Shown here in pieces: positions 14,015 through 21,068 of a DNA stretch of 22,336 nt. The DNA is from an uncultured bacterium (GTDB lineage Bacteria; Bacillota; Clostridia; Christensenellales; QALW01). Numbering within the stretch: the stretch's first letter is position 1; each line of letters begins with the position of its first letter. The notes beneath the pieces are model-generated. The model was not told where the DNA came from. It ran no database searches and saw only the letters and a program-made list of their open reading frames with translations. The DNA lies in assembly GCA_905214315.1 (NCBI GenBank), contig CAJMLN010000036.1, forward strand, positions 1-22,336. The letters run 5' to 3'. Both the position numbers and the translations under genes were made by a program.

Positions 14015-15037
14015 TTATATAATTTCATGAATATCCACATCAAAAAATAAAATAGATTTTCGGTTCTTTTCAATACTGAAAAGGATATGCCCATTTTCGT
14101 AAAAGCCATCTGCATAGGAATAGGAGGCGCGCTCGCCAATGAGTGACTTTTTGTATTTCCAGCTTTTCATGTCATCGTCTGAAATCCATAACTCAAGCGG
14201 ATATCTTTCTCCTTGCCCAACCGGATTAGGTACATTGATTAAGCCAATCAGCCCGTTTTCCATGGGGATAAGCTTCGGCTTATTTGAGGGATTTGGTATA
14301 CCGGCATTTTCAACCTCACTCCATGTTTTTCCGCCGTCTTTAGAATCACAGCGCCAAAGCCAGCCGCTTCGGCATTTTCGCATAAGCATTGTGATTGTCC
14401 CGTCGCTTAATTCAGCAAGTGTGGGCTCTGACCAAATCCAGCCCTCGTCCATACTCATTTTGCAGGCAGTAAACCTTTCATATGTTTTGCCATGATCTTT
14501 GCTGATTAATACCCCGCTTTCACAATAAGGTGTTCTGGTATTAACAAAAACACCTTTATCAGGATACTCCTCAAACAATATTCGATCATGCTCTTCCTTT
14601 GTTACAGGATAATACTGATAGGGGATCAGCTGTGTACCGTCTTTGCACACAAGCATTCCCCGTATAAATGTGTATTCGGACAAAAACGGAGGCGCTCCGC
14701 TTTGCCGCCATGTATAACCGTTGTCATAGCTTTTCATCATTATACATTTCCAGTCCAGGAACCTGCCGGTATGAAGCGTCAAATAAGCAGTTACAACTCC
14801 CTCAAAAACGGAAACCTCGGTACAGTAAACCGCAATTCCGCATTCGGGATATATGCTCTTTTTTTCACTCCAGGTTTCGCCGTTATCTGTGCTGTGAAAA
14901 ACATAAACACGGTTATCGGGGTGTGGCTCATAGGGACCGCCGCATTGACACACGCAAAGCAATTCACCATTCGGCATTCGACGTAAAATCGGTTCGCAGC
15001 TAAGCGTGTCGGTATGTATTTCTCTGATTCTAATCAT
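14015..15037 (-). CDS. sialidase-like (BNR/Asp-box repeat) protein, cytoplasmic
   Basis: This 340-residue protein has five Asp-box repeats (S-x-D-x-G-x-T-W): residues 49-56 STDNGETW, 103-110 SYDNGYTW, 179-186 SKDHGKTY, 232-239 SKDGGKTW and a degenerate one at 286-293. Their spacing fits a six-bladed beta-propeller of the sialidase superfamily (BNR_2 type). The opening SCEPILRRMPNGELLCV is typical of these proteins. There is no signal peptide and no FRIP/YRIP arginine motif of classical GH33 sialidases, so it probably acts inside the cell on an imported glycoside; the chemistry is unproven. Its ATG overlaps the end of the upstream kinase-aldolase gene by 8 bp and has AAGGAG at good spacing, so the two are translationally coupled. 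No transporter is linked and no clear terminator follows. Confidence 0.83.
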   Translation of the reverse strand: MIRIREIHTDTLSCEPILRRMPNGELLCVCQCGGPYEPHPDNRVYVFHSTDNGETWSEKKSIYPECGIAVYCTEVSVFEGVVTAYLTLHTGRFLDWKCIMMKSYDNGYTWRQSGAPPFLSEYTFIRGMLVCKDGTQLIPYQYYPVTKEEHDRILFEEYPDKGVFVNTRTPYCESGVLISKDHGKTYERFTACKMSMDEGWIWSEPTLAELSDGTITMLMRKCRSGWLWRCDSKDGGKTWSEVENAGIPNPSNKPKLIPMENGLIGLINVPNPVGQGERYPLELWISDDDMKSWKYKKSLIGERASYSYADGFYENGHILFSIEKNRKSILFFDVDIHEII

Positions 15038-16772
15038 AAAAACATCTCCTTACTTTATTACATGAATCAATTAACATATTGAGTTCACTGCCATAACTGA
15101 TCATATCAACCCCGCACGCTATGGCACAATCCAGCAAATTTTTATCCGTTGTAATAATTCCGCAAAACTTATCCGCCCGTTTTGTGGCCTCACAAACAAG
15201 GCGGATACACGCGGTTACCGGAGCCTTTTGACCGATACAATCCAGATCGCAAGCTAAGTCATTAGGCCCGATAAAAACTCCGTCAACACCCGAAACAGCT
15301 AAAATTTCATCAATATTCGCAACGCCTGACCGCGTTTCAATTTGCGCATAAACTTTTACCGTTTCATTTGCCTCCTTCATATATTCGTCAAGCGGCGGAG
15401 GATTATAAAGTGTGTGCGCACGGGTTGTAGAAATTCCGCGTTTTCCTATCGGCGCATATTTTGCATATTCAACAACCTGCTTAATATCCGATGCGGAATT
15501 GGTCATCGGAAGCAAAAAGCCGGTTGCCCCCATATCAGCAAATTTCGTAATATTCATACGCAAGTTATCTGACAGTCGGATAATCATTGGCAACCCGGTA
15601 AGTTTCGCGTTTAAAATCAGCCGTGAAATAACGTGATATTCAAAAGCGCCGTGTTCATTGTCTATAATTAAAAAATCCAAATCAGCTTGTTTAACAATAA
15701 AAGGAAAATTTTCAAACGGGATTTCACTGAGCATAACCCCTATTTTTTGTGAAACAGTCTCTTCCAATAATCTCAACCCCTTAAAAACCACAGATTGATC
15801 CGCAAAAGAAAAGGGCACACCTAAAGCGGTGCAGATTTCGCATAATTGCTCGCGATGAAAATCAGCACCGCCTCCGCTGATTACCAATTTTTCTTTATGC
15901 GGTAATTTTTCAAACGCCTGTTTATAATTTTCAATAAGGAATTGCGAGGAGCAACCGTTTTTCAATGCCTCACCGCCAACAAGTCCGGTAACCGTGGCAA
16001 GTCTGGATGCCTTATCAAAATATGGGCGTGCTTCATAATTTGTCTGTCTATGCGGCGGCACCTCCAGCGCAGATATTTGCGTTGCTGTTCCAATATTAAG
16101 CAAATAAGCGTTATCACCTGCCAGGCTGCCGTAAAAGCTAACCTGATGATCACCAAGTGGAGTATATATTTTCATTCCGCAATACTCCCCTAAAATTTCA
16201 ATGTTCCGCTTAGCCTTCGGTAATTTAAAACGGAAAGCAGATTTTTCGTAAGGAGCACAGCTGTCAGCATAAAATAATCCAGAAGCAGAGGCATCCGTTA
16301 TATGGGTTGCATTCTGACCGGTTAGCAAAAATGCAAAATAAGAACCCAAGGTACAAAATTCAGTTTGTTCATCGATATCCGCCCGTGAATATAAACTGAC
16401 AACCGCCAGATTCTTCTTGCGCGATGTCCCAAGCGCATACCAATCCCAGTCATCAAAAACAGGGTTGTTTATATCGCCGCGCTGATCCCGCCATGAAATA
16501 TAATTTGTAACTGCGCGTCCGTTTTTCATCAAAACATAGCCATGCATCTGAACGGAAATTAACGCGTGATGACAGGCGCTTTCAACAGCCTTGTTTATCA
16601 CAGAAAAGAAAATTTCATCAATGGCGTCAATTGCAACTTCATATTTTTCATCCGTTTTAATCAGTGCTGCCGGAAAAGGAATTTTATCCATATCAAGCAC
16701 CTGACGCGCCACTTTGTTATAAATTTGATATTTAATCGTTGTGCTGCCAACATCTATAAAGGCAACATTCAT
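15030..16772 (-). CDS. carbohydrate kinase / HpcH-HpaI aldolase fusion
   Basis: This is a 580-residue two-domain enzyme. Residues 1-340 are an FGGY/ASKHA-type sugar kinase. They show the phosphate-1 loop FIDVGSTTIKYQIYN (5-19), SVQMHGYVL, ISWRDQRG (substrate-side region), GDHQVSFYGS with the probable catalytic Asp208, the phosphate-2 loop NIGTATQIS (226-234) and the adenosine loop VISGGGA (297-303). It is shorter than usual FGGY kinases (~450-500). Residues 343-580 are an HpcH/HpaI metal-dependent class II aldolase. They show DNEHG with base His374, IIRL with Arg399, QIETRSG with metal-ligand Glu479 and GPNDL with metal-ligand Asp505. All four key residues are kept and only the extreme N-terminus of the aldolase is missing. 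The fusion implies phosphorylation and retro-aldol cleavage of one substrate, perhaps a keto-deoxy sugar acid giving pyruvate. It is divergent from araC. Confidence 0.9.
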   Translation of the reverse strand: MNVAFIDVGSTTIKYQIYNKVARQVLDMDKIPFPAALIKTDEKYEVAIDAIDEIFFSVINKAVESACHHALISVQMHGYVLMKNGRAVTNYISWRDQRGDINNPVFDDWDWYALGTSRKKNLAVVSLYSRADIDEQTEFCTLGSYFAFLLTGQNATHITDASASGLFYADSCAPYEKSAFRFKLPKAKRNIEILGEYCGMKIYTPLGDHQVSFYGSLAGDNAYLLNIGTATQISALEVPPHRQTNYEARPYFDKASRLATVTGLVGGEALKNGCSSQFLIENYKQAFEKLPHKEKLVISGGGADFHREQLCEICTALGVPFSFADQSVVFKGLRLLEETVSQKIGVMLSEIPFENFPFIVKQADLDFLIIDNEHGAFEYHVISRLILNAKLTGLPMIIRLSDNLRMNITKFADMGATGFLLPMTNSASDIKQVVEYAKYAPIGKRGISTTRAHTLYNPPPLDEYMKEANETVKVYAQIETRSGVANIDEILAVSGVDGVFIGPNDLACDLDCIGQKAPVTACIRLVCEATKRADKFCGIITTDKNLLDCAIACGVDMISYGSELNMLIDSCNKVRRCFYD

Positions 16773-16791
16773 ATCATCATCCCTTTTTTAT

Positions 16792-16820
16792 ATTTTAACA
16801 TAATAAAAAAACAATATAAA
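16792..16820 (-). promoter_or_regulatory. promoter of the kinase-aldolase operon
   Basis: TTTATA (16815-16820) and TAAAAT (16792-16797), spacer 17, with TGT before the -10 (extended). The weak -35 suggests dependence on an activator bound immediately upstream. Confidence 0.55.
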
Positions 16821-16857
16821 TTGCTAAAACCGGAAAATATATTGCAAAAATGGAAAA
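16821..16857. promoter_or_regulatory. AraC-type direct-repeat operator
   Basis: TTGCTAAAACCGGAAAA (16821-16837) is repeated as TTGCAAAAATGGAAAA (16842-16857), exactly 21 bp apart, two turns of the helix. AraC proteins bind two tandem half-sites of this size. The pair directly touches the -35 of the kinase promoter (class II activator position) and overlaps the -35 of the araC promoter, which would give autoregulation. Confidence 0.58.
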
Positions 16858-16870
16858 GTTGATGTAAAAT
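16842..16870 (+). promoter_or_regulatory. promoter of araC gene
   Basis: TTGCAA (16842-16847) and TAAAAT (16865-16870) with a 17-base spacer, 24 bp before the araC start. Confidence 0.62.
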
Positions 16871-16893
16871 CAAAGAAAAAGGAGTAAAAAGCA

Positions 16894-17709
16894 ATGAAAG
16901 ATACCTTTGCCAAATTTATTGAGCAAAGCGCAATCCGTTTTAAACATGCCAAAGGGATGTTAAATGTTTGGGGAAATGAGATTCATCCTTTTCACGAAAT
17001 ATTTCTGTTTTTAGGCGGAGATGCTGAATTTGTTTCTGAAGAAATTAATCTAAAGCTTAATCCGGAAACGCTGATTATTATTCCCAAAGAAAAATATCAT
17101 CAGTTTATCGTGCACGGCGCAGAAGAGGAGTATCAGCGTTTTGTGATAAATTTTCCAAATAACGAAAAAATGTCGAACTTATTGCAATTTGTAATGAAGC
17201 GGGTATGTGTAATAGAACAGCCATCTCCCGCCATCCGGCTATTGTTTGAGCGTCTGAAAGCTTCCTTTACCGAGCCATTGCACGCAAATGAAAAAGGGCT
17301 CTTGCTTTCAGCGATCCATACACAGTTGTTGCTTGAGATAAAATTACAGCTGATTCACGGAACCTTCTCATACAAAAACCATAAAGATCCCTTAACAATC
17401 CAGGCGCTTCAATACATCAACAATCATTTTTCCCAAAAAATTATCATAACGGATATTGCAGCAATGCTGAATGTTTCTGTCTCCACCCTGACACATATAT
17501 TCAAAAAGGATATGCATATTTCCTTTTACCATTATATCCTCGAAAAAAGGCTTGTTGAAGCCAATCAGAAAATAAGCGGCGGTATGCGGCCAACAGATGC
17601 AGCCTATCTTTGCGGATTTTATGATTATTCAGCTTTTTACCGCGCTTACAAAAAAATGTTCGGTAAAAATCCATCTGATAAAACATTGAAACGTATAATG
17701 GAACAATAA
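16894..17709 (+). CDS. AraC family transcriptional regulator
   Basis: This 271-residue protein has an N-terminal cupin-like sensor domain (roughly 25-110: HPFHEIFLFLGG, LIIIPKEKYHQF, RFVINF). Two C-terminal helix-turn-helix units lie at about 170-268: ITDIAAMLNVSVSTLTHIFKKD, split as the first HTH, then PTDAAYLCGFYDYSAFYRAYKKMFGKNPS, the conserved second HTH ending in the AraC signature. The ATG at 16894 has AAAGGAG 9 bases upstream. It faces away from the kinase-aldolase gene across 121 bp that hold promoters for both and a 21-bp-spaced direct repeat. It most likely activates the kinase-aldolase/sialidase-like operon when its sugar ligand is present. No terminator directly follows; a decayed hsp20 fragment lies between it and the hairpin at 17893. 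Confidence 0.9.
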   Translation: MKDTFAKFIEQSAIRFKHAKGMLNVWGNEIHPFHEIFLFLGGDAEFVSEEINLKLNPETLIIIPKEKYHQFIVHGAEEEYQRFVINFPNNEKMSNLLQFVMKRVCVIEQPSPAIRLLFERLKASFTEPLHANEKGLLLSAIHTQLLLEIKLQLIHGTFSYKNHKDPLTIQALQYINNHFSQKIIITDIAAMLNVSVSTLTHIFKKDMHISFYHYILEKRLVEANQKISGGMRPTDAAYLCGFYDYSAFYRAYKKMFGKNPSDKTLKRIMEQ

Positions 17710-17763
17710 GATTTCCGTTCGGAATTCAATATGAATGAGGAATACCAGTCTTTAATATACCGT

Positions 17764-17888
17764 TTGCTTGACTTTGTATTACGGCAAACGAAAAATACAA
17801 GGCAAAACACAGCAATAGCGCGCTGAAGCTTACTTTGCCGAAAAAAGATCACTCTTTCCCTGAGCCCAAACAGCTTGAAATGGAATAA
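17764..17888 (+). pseudogene. decayed 3' fragment of an hsp20 gene
   Basis: From 17781 to the TAA at 17886 the frame reads EKYKAKHSNSALKLTLPKK followed by DHSFPEPKQLEME. This aligns without gaps to the end of the intact Hsp20 at 13189-13647 (EKIKAKYDNGVLKLTLPKK, EQALPESKRLEIE). Just upstream, CTTGAC at 17767 matches the TTTGAC (Phe-Asp) codons of the intact gene only if one base is missing, so there is a frameshift. Earlier sequence is barely recognisable and no start codon or N-terminal half exists. The hairpin at 17893 is probably its original terminator. This is direct evidence of a second, lost small heat-shock gene. Confidence 0.68.
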
Positions 17889-17892
17889 ACAA

Positions 17893-17930
17893 AACAGAGG
17901 ACAATACAAAATTATCCTCTGTTTGTTTTT
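17893..17930 (+). terminator. Rho-independent terminator
   Basis: AACAGAGGA (17893-17901) pairs with TCCTCTGTT (17915-17923), followed by TGTTTTT. It lies just after the hsp20 remnant and now probably ends araC transcripts. Confidence 0.82.
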
Positions 17931-18013
17931 CAGGCCGCCTGCTGCACCGACCGGTTCCATCCCTCTAACTAAACGCAGTGTATGAGTCTGCCATTTTTCC
18001 TTGCTGCCAATCT

Positions 18014-18604
18014 TTAATACTCTGCTGCCTTTTTATCCTCTTCTTTTGCTTCTGCGCAGTCTGCCTTACATTCGGCCTCATGATATTCATCCTCCACAGG
18101 ACACCAGGCTTCTCCAAATTTCACATCCTTAAACAGCGCCGCAAGCCCTGTAATTTGTTTCAGCCGCAAAATCTCATCCCTTTCCATGCCAAGATGCCTG
18201 GATATCCATGTATCAGATCTTCCAAGCTCATGCAATTCCTTAATGATATTGCTCATAAGATCCACATTATGAGAACCCCTTGCCCGATTATGACGAATTG
18301 TACTTACCATTCGGTTATCAAGGCTCTTATCAATAACAGATACCGGCAGCATACCGCCTTCCCGTTCACGGATATCAGGATAATCCAACATCACACGGTA
18401 ACGATGAAAGCCGTCTACAATGATATAAAGATCCTTTCTTTTTACATAATAACAGACAATGGGCATCGTGTAGCCATCTTCTTTAATGCTCTCGTAAAGC
18501 AATTTCATTTCCGGTGGTGCAACTGCATTCGGATTATAGGTATTCGGTACGATCTTTTCAATCGGCACTGCAATTACGTTGTAAACGGGGCTTTTAAACG
18601 CCAT
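18014..18604 (-). CDS. IbrB-like ParB/Srx-fold protein
   Basis: This 196-residue protein has an N-terminal ParB-like (ParB/sulfiredoxin fold) domain. IPIEKIVPNTYNPN-like residues 13-26 precede a helix LLYESIKEDGYTMPI, then IIVDGFHRYRVM (62-72, ParB box) and IRHNRARGSHN (103-113). A helix-turn-helix-like region (about 120-150, SDTWISRHLGMERDEILRL) follows. The acidic, lysine-rich tail (170-196) is low-complexity. It resembles IbrB, known from E. coli as partner of IbrA in controlling eib surface-protein genes. The start codon overlaps the stop of the upstream ibrA-like gene by one base (TAATG), so the pair is translationally coupled. Its real activity (nuclease, CTPase or regulator) is not known from sequence. 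Confidence 0.85.
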   Translation of the reverse strand: MAFKSPVYNVIAVPIEKIVPNTYNPNAVAPPEMKLLYESIKEDGYTMPIVCYYVKRKDLYIIVDGFHRYRVMLDYPDIREREGGMLPVSVIDKSLDNRMVSTIRHNRARGSHNVDLMSNIIKELHELGRSDTWISRHLGMERDEILRLKQITGLAALFKDVKFGEAWCPVEDEYHEAECKADCAEAKEEDKKAAEY

Positions 18605-19929
18605 TACTCAACACCAACCTTACTGTATTTACGTTTGAGCAAATCTACTTTCTTTTGCTGCTCCCTTGTCAGGCCAAACCCCATAAAACGACAGGTATGA
18701 TCATTTTTTAAAATACAATAGCACATCCGTTTCCAGCTCGGAATATCTTTTGAAGATTTGATATCATCCGTATGATCAGGAATCTTTCCAAGGAATATCA
18801 CTCTGGAATTTCTCATAACAGTGTAATTTGAAACCCCATTCCTGCGGATATTATATCCCCTGTTGATCAGTTCCTGAATAACGTGCTCTTCCAATCCGCC
18901 GCCGGTCCTGTGCCAGAATTCTATGGACGCCCGAAACTTTTTAATATAATTGTTCCGCAGCCCTACGGGTAGTGTATCCAGCAAAAATTTTGTGTAGGAT
19001 TCCCAGGTATGCCCTTCGGGCAGTGTTAAGCTTCTATAGCCCATCGCTTTGGTTTTTCCATAGATAGAACCAAAATTAACGCCTCTCACACGACCGACCA
19101 GTTTTGCCCATATTTCCGGATCGATCACACGGTAGAGATTTAAGCTGTCCTTGGCATAATCATTAAACGGTGAGGCTACACGCATCTGATTCGGTTTAAG
19201 TCCCGCCATGTAATAGAGGTCATAAAGCTCGTTATAATCATAATGAAAAATATAATTCGCATGCCACACATCGCTATTGGACCAATCATAAATCGGCGAT
19301 GCTGCCCAAACATCCTTGAATTGCTTACTGATCCAACATTCCCCATGATATCCATACTTTTTATTTAAAATGCCGCTATAACGCTGCAAAGATTCATCCG
19401 TACGAATTCCCAGCAGGCAAACCGTTTTCTTGTTTTCATGAGCAAGCCGATACCAGCGTCCAAACTGTTTGGCAAGATCCTCCTGATGCATCCGGTAATG
19501 ATAGGTAGTTATCGGATTATTCTCTAAATTGATCACATATGGATGCTGCGGCATCCGGCGCACCCACATTTCTTCCTTGGTATCATCCCAGGGGTACCAA
19601 TACATCTGATAGCTGCTGAGCGCCGTTCTCGTTGCCATAGGCAGACAAACCCAGTACGGTTCCACCGCATCCTGAATCCGTTCAAACGTCCGTTCTATAT
19701 ACTCGGTCGTTACAGTATACTGTGCTTCAAAATCCTGATGAAAAACGCCAATTCGCTTATTTGGATAATACTTTTTTTGAAAATCAAGCGTCAGGTTCAA
19801 AAGCAGACCGCTGTCCTTTCCACCCGAAAAAGAAACAAAGATATTGTCAAATTCCTCAAACAGCAGCCTCAGCCTATCCTGCAGGGCATCATATACATTC
19901 TGCCCCGTATACTTTTTGGTCATATACAT
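18604..19929 (-). CDS. IbrA-like PAPS-reductase family protein (PP-loop, DUF3440)
   Basis: This 441-residue protein has an N-terminal PAPS-reductase-type ATP pyrophosphatase domain with PP-loop VSFSGGKDSG (32-41), followed by GVFHQDFEAQY and a long aromatic-rich region (YQMYWYPWDD, FGRWYRLAHE, LLGIRTDESLQR, SPIYDWSNSDVW). These are typical of the PAPS-reductase/DUF3440 proteins known as IbrA. The conserved R-T-D-E-S and SPIYDW-sDVW motifs are those by which this family recognises adenylated substrates. A cysteine pair near the C-terminus (MCYCILKNDHTC) may bind a metal. GGGGGA lies 6 bases before the ATG. It probably forms a functional unit with the ParB-like gene right behind it. Related pairs occur in prophages and mobile elements; their biochemical role is unresolved. 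Confidence 0.87.
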   Translation of the reverse strand: MYMTKKYTGQNVYDALQDRLRLLFEEFDNIFVSFSGGKDSGLLLNLTLDFQKKYYPNKRIGVFHQDFEAQYTVTTEYIERTFERIQDAVEPYWVCLPMATRTALSSYQMYWYPWDDTKEEMWVRRMPQHPYVINLENNPITTYHYRMHQEDLAKQFGRWYRLAHENKKTVCLLGIRTDESLQRYSGILNKKYGYHGECWISKQFKDVWAASPIYDWSNSDVWHANYIFHYDYNELYDLYYMAGLKPNQMRVASPFNDYAKDSLNLYRVIDPEIWAKLVGRVRGVNFGSIYGKTKAMGYRSLTLPEGHTWESYTKFLLDTLPVGLRNNYIKKFRASIEFWHRTGGGLEEHVIQELINRGYNIRRNGVSNYTVMRNSRVIFLGKIPDHTDDIKSSKDIPSWKRMCYCILKNDHTCRFMGFGLTREQQKKVDLLKRKYSKVGVE

Positions 19930-20046
19930 TTATTGTCCCCCGTCATCAGAGCATTCCTGATGTTTTGCCCGCAGATATTCCATATAGGACGCTGCAGTAA
20001 CATCAGATATATCTTGTATTACGGCCTCTTTACTTTTCCGTATCAA
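19930..20046 (-). CDS. possible small ORF or remnant ahead of ibrA-like gene
   Basis: A frame ending in TAA directly before the ibrA-like ATG encodes about 38 residues, including IQDISDVTAASYMEYLRAKH. A TTG at 20044-20046 could start it, but no ribosome binding site is clear. An overlapping frame (MPVVGIGIARIQKFDTEK) stops just inside it, so a frameshifted, once longer gene is possible. A TATAAT (minus strand, 20091-20096) lies upstream and may start the operon. I do not recognise the protein. From 20100 to 20398 I see only AT-rich sequence. Confidence 0.3.
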   Translation of the reverse strand: MIRKSKEAVIQDISDVTAASYMEYLRAKHQECSDDGGQ

Positions 20047-20398
20047 ATTTCTGAATCCTGGCGATGCCTATACCCACAACCGGCATATTTATTATACATT
20101 TTTCTGCAAAAATCGTTATAACATATAATGAAATGGCATTATATTATATAATTTAACAATATTATAACATACAATTATAATATTTTCTACAAAAACCTTC
20201 AATTGGACGATCAATATCTTATATATTATTTCTTTCTCTATTCCAATATCATACTGATGTTATCAAAAAAATATTCATTTGTATTTTTATAAGAAAATAC
20301 AAATCCCTTCTCTCTTCTCTGTCGACTTTAGTGTTATCTAGTTCCTAAAAAGTTTACACCAGTGCAAAAGTTTTTCCAACACGGATCTACAAACAACG

Positions 20399-20431
20399 AG
20401 CTTTTCATAAGTTCACAAGAAAAAGCTTTTT
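20399..20431 (+). terminator. weak hairpin downstream of the ECF gene
   Basis: AGCTTTTC (20399-20406) pairs with GAAAAAGCT (20419-20427, one bulge) followed by TTTTAT on the plus strand. There is no plus-strand gene before it, so it might act in the other direction, for the ECF gene, without a good T-run. Function is uncertain. Confidence 0.3.
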
Positions 20432-20447
20432 ATAAAAAGAATCATTA

Positions 20448-20975
20448 TTAATGTTTCAGTAATTTATGATGATAAAGCTTATATATACCACATTTCCAGC
20501 AAAGAATCATCCCCAGAACTGCACCGACTGCCGCCTGAAGGATCTGGTATGGCATTTTCATGACCGCATATTCCGGCGTACTGTAAATAAACGCCCTGCC
20601 AAGGGAATATCCTACCACCATAATAACCGCGCCTATCGTAACGCCAATACCTGAAGAGAGCACGGGATGCTTTTTCATAATATAATGTGAAAACACTGAA
20701 ATGACCACCGCCTGCAGGCCATGCGTTACAAGCGACACAAACATCGGCAACGGATAAAAGAACATATCCCCCAAGAACGCTCCCACGCCTCCCACTAAAA
20801 ACGCCGCAAGCGGATCCAAAATAATTGCCGCAAGACAAATAACAACATCGTTCATATACAGATGTCCTCCCGGCACCGGCACTCCAAACGAACTCATCAC
20901 GACATTCAGTGCCATAAACATCGCGGTTGTGCATATCCATACTGCTGTCTTTTTTACTTTTAATTGTGTATTCAT
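20448..20975 (-). CDS. ECF transporter S component (substrate-binding membrane protein)
   Basis: This 175-residue protein has about six hydrophobic segments: AVWICTTAMFMALNVVMSSF, split, as TM1, then segments around 42-62, 75-95, 107-122 and 140-160. The layout and the pattern A-x-x-x-A early in TM1, needed to dock on the ECF energising module, fit the S components of energy-coupling-factor vitamin transporters. The HLYMNDVVICLAAIILDPLAAFLVGGVGAFLGD region is characteristic of these proteins. The ATG at 20975 is preferred; a TTG at 20981 is closer to AAGGAG and cannot be excluded. It is divergent from a MocR/PdxR-type regulator, which in Firmicutes often controls vitamin B6 genes, so a pyridoxine-type substrate (PdxU-like) is a reasonable inference. 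The energising module is not in this window. Confidence 0.85.
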   Translation of the reverse strand: MNTQLKVKKTAVWICTTAMFMALNVVMSSFGVPVPGGHLYMNDVVICLAAIILDPLAAFLVGGVGAFLGDMFFYPLPMFVSLVTHGLQAVVISVFSHYIMKKHPVLSSGIGVTIGAVIMVVGYSLGRAFIYSTPEYAVMKMPYQILQAAVGAVLGMILCWKCGIYKLYHHKLLKH

Positions 20976-20989
20976 TTCCAATCAACTCC

Positions 20990-21018
20990 TTGATTTTATG
21001 TTGAAAATAGTATATAAT
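20990..21018 (+). promoter_or_regulatory. promoter of the mocR gene, overlapping divergent ECF control region
   Basis: TTGATT (20990-20995) and TATAAT (21013-21018), spacer 17. On the minus strand a TTGATT at 21039-21044 with TTTATT 17 bases on could serve the ECF gene, so the two promoters overlap and a regulator bound here would affect both. Confidence 0.65.
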
Positions 21019-21068
21019 AAATCTGATATTATTAAAATAATCAAATCACGGAGTTTTTATATAACCAG

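Noticed and set aside
17501..18700. Long frames opposite the araC and ibrB-like genes
   Set aside because: They are shadows of clearly conserved genes and have no family features of their own.
20479..20985. A 168-codon minus-strand frame inside the ECF S-component gene
   Set aside because: It is an alternative frame of the ECF gene; only the hydrophobic frame has a family fold and a suitable start.
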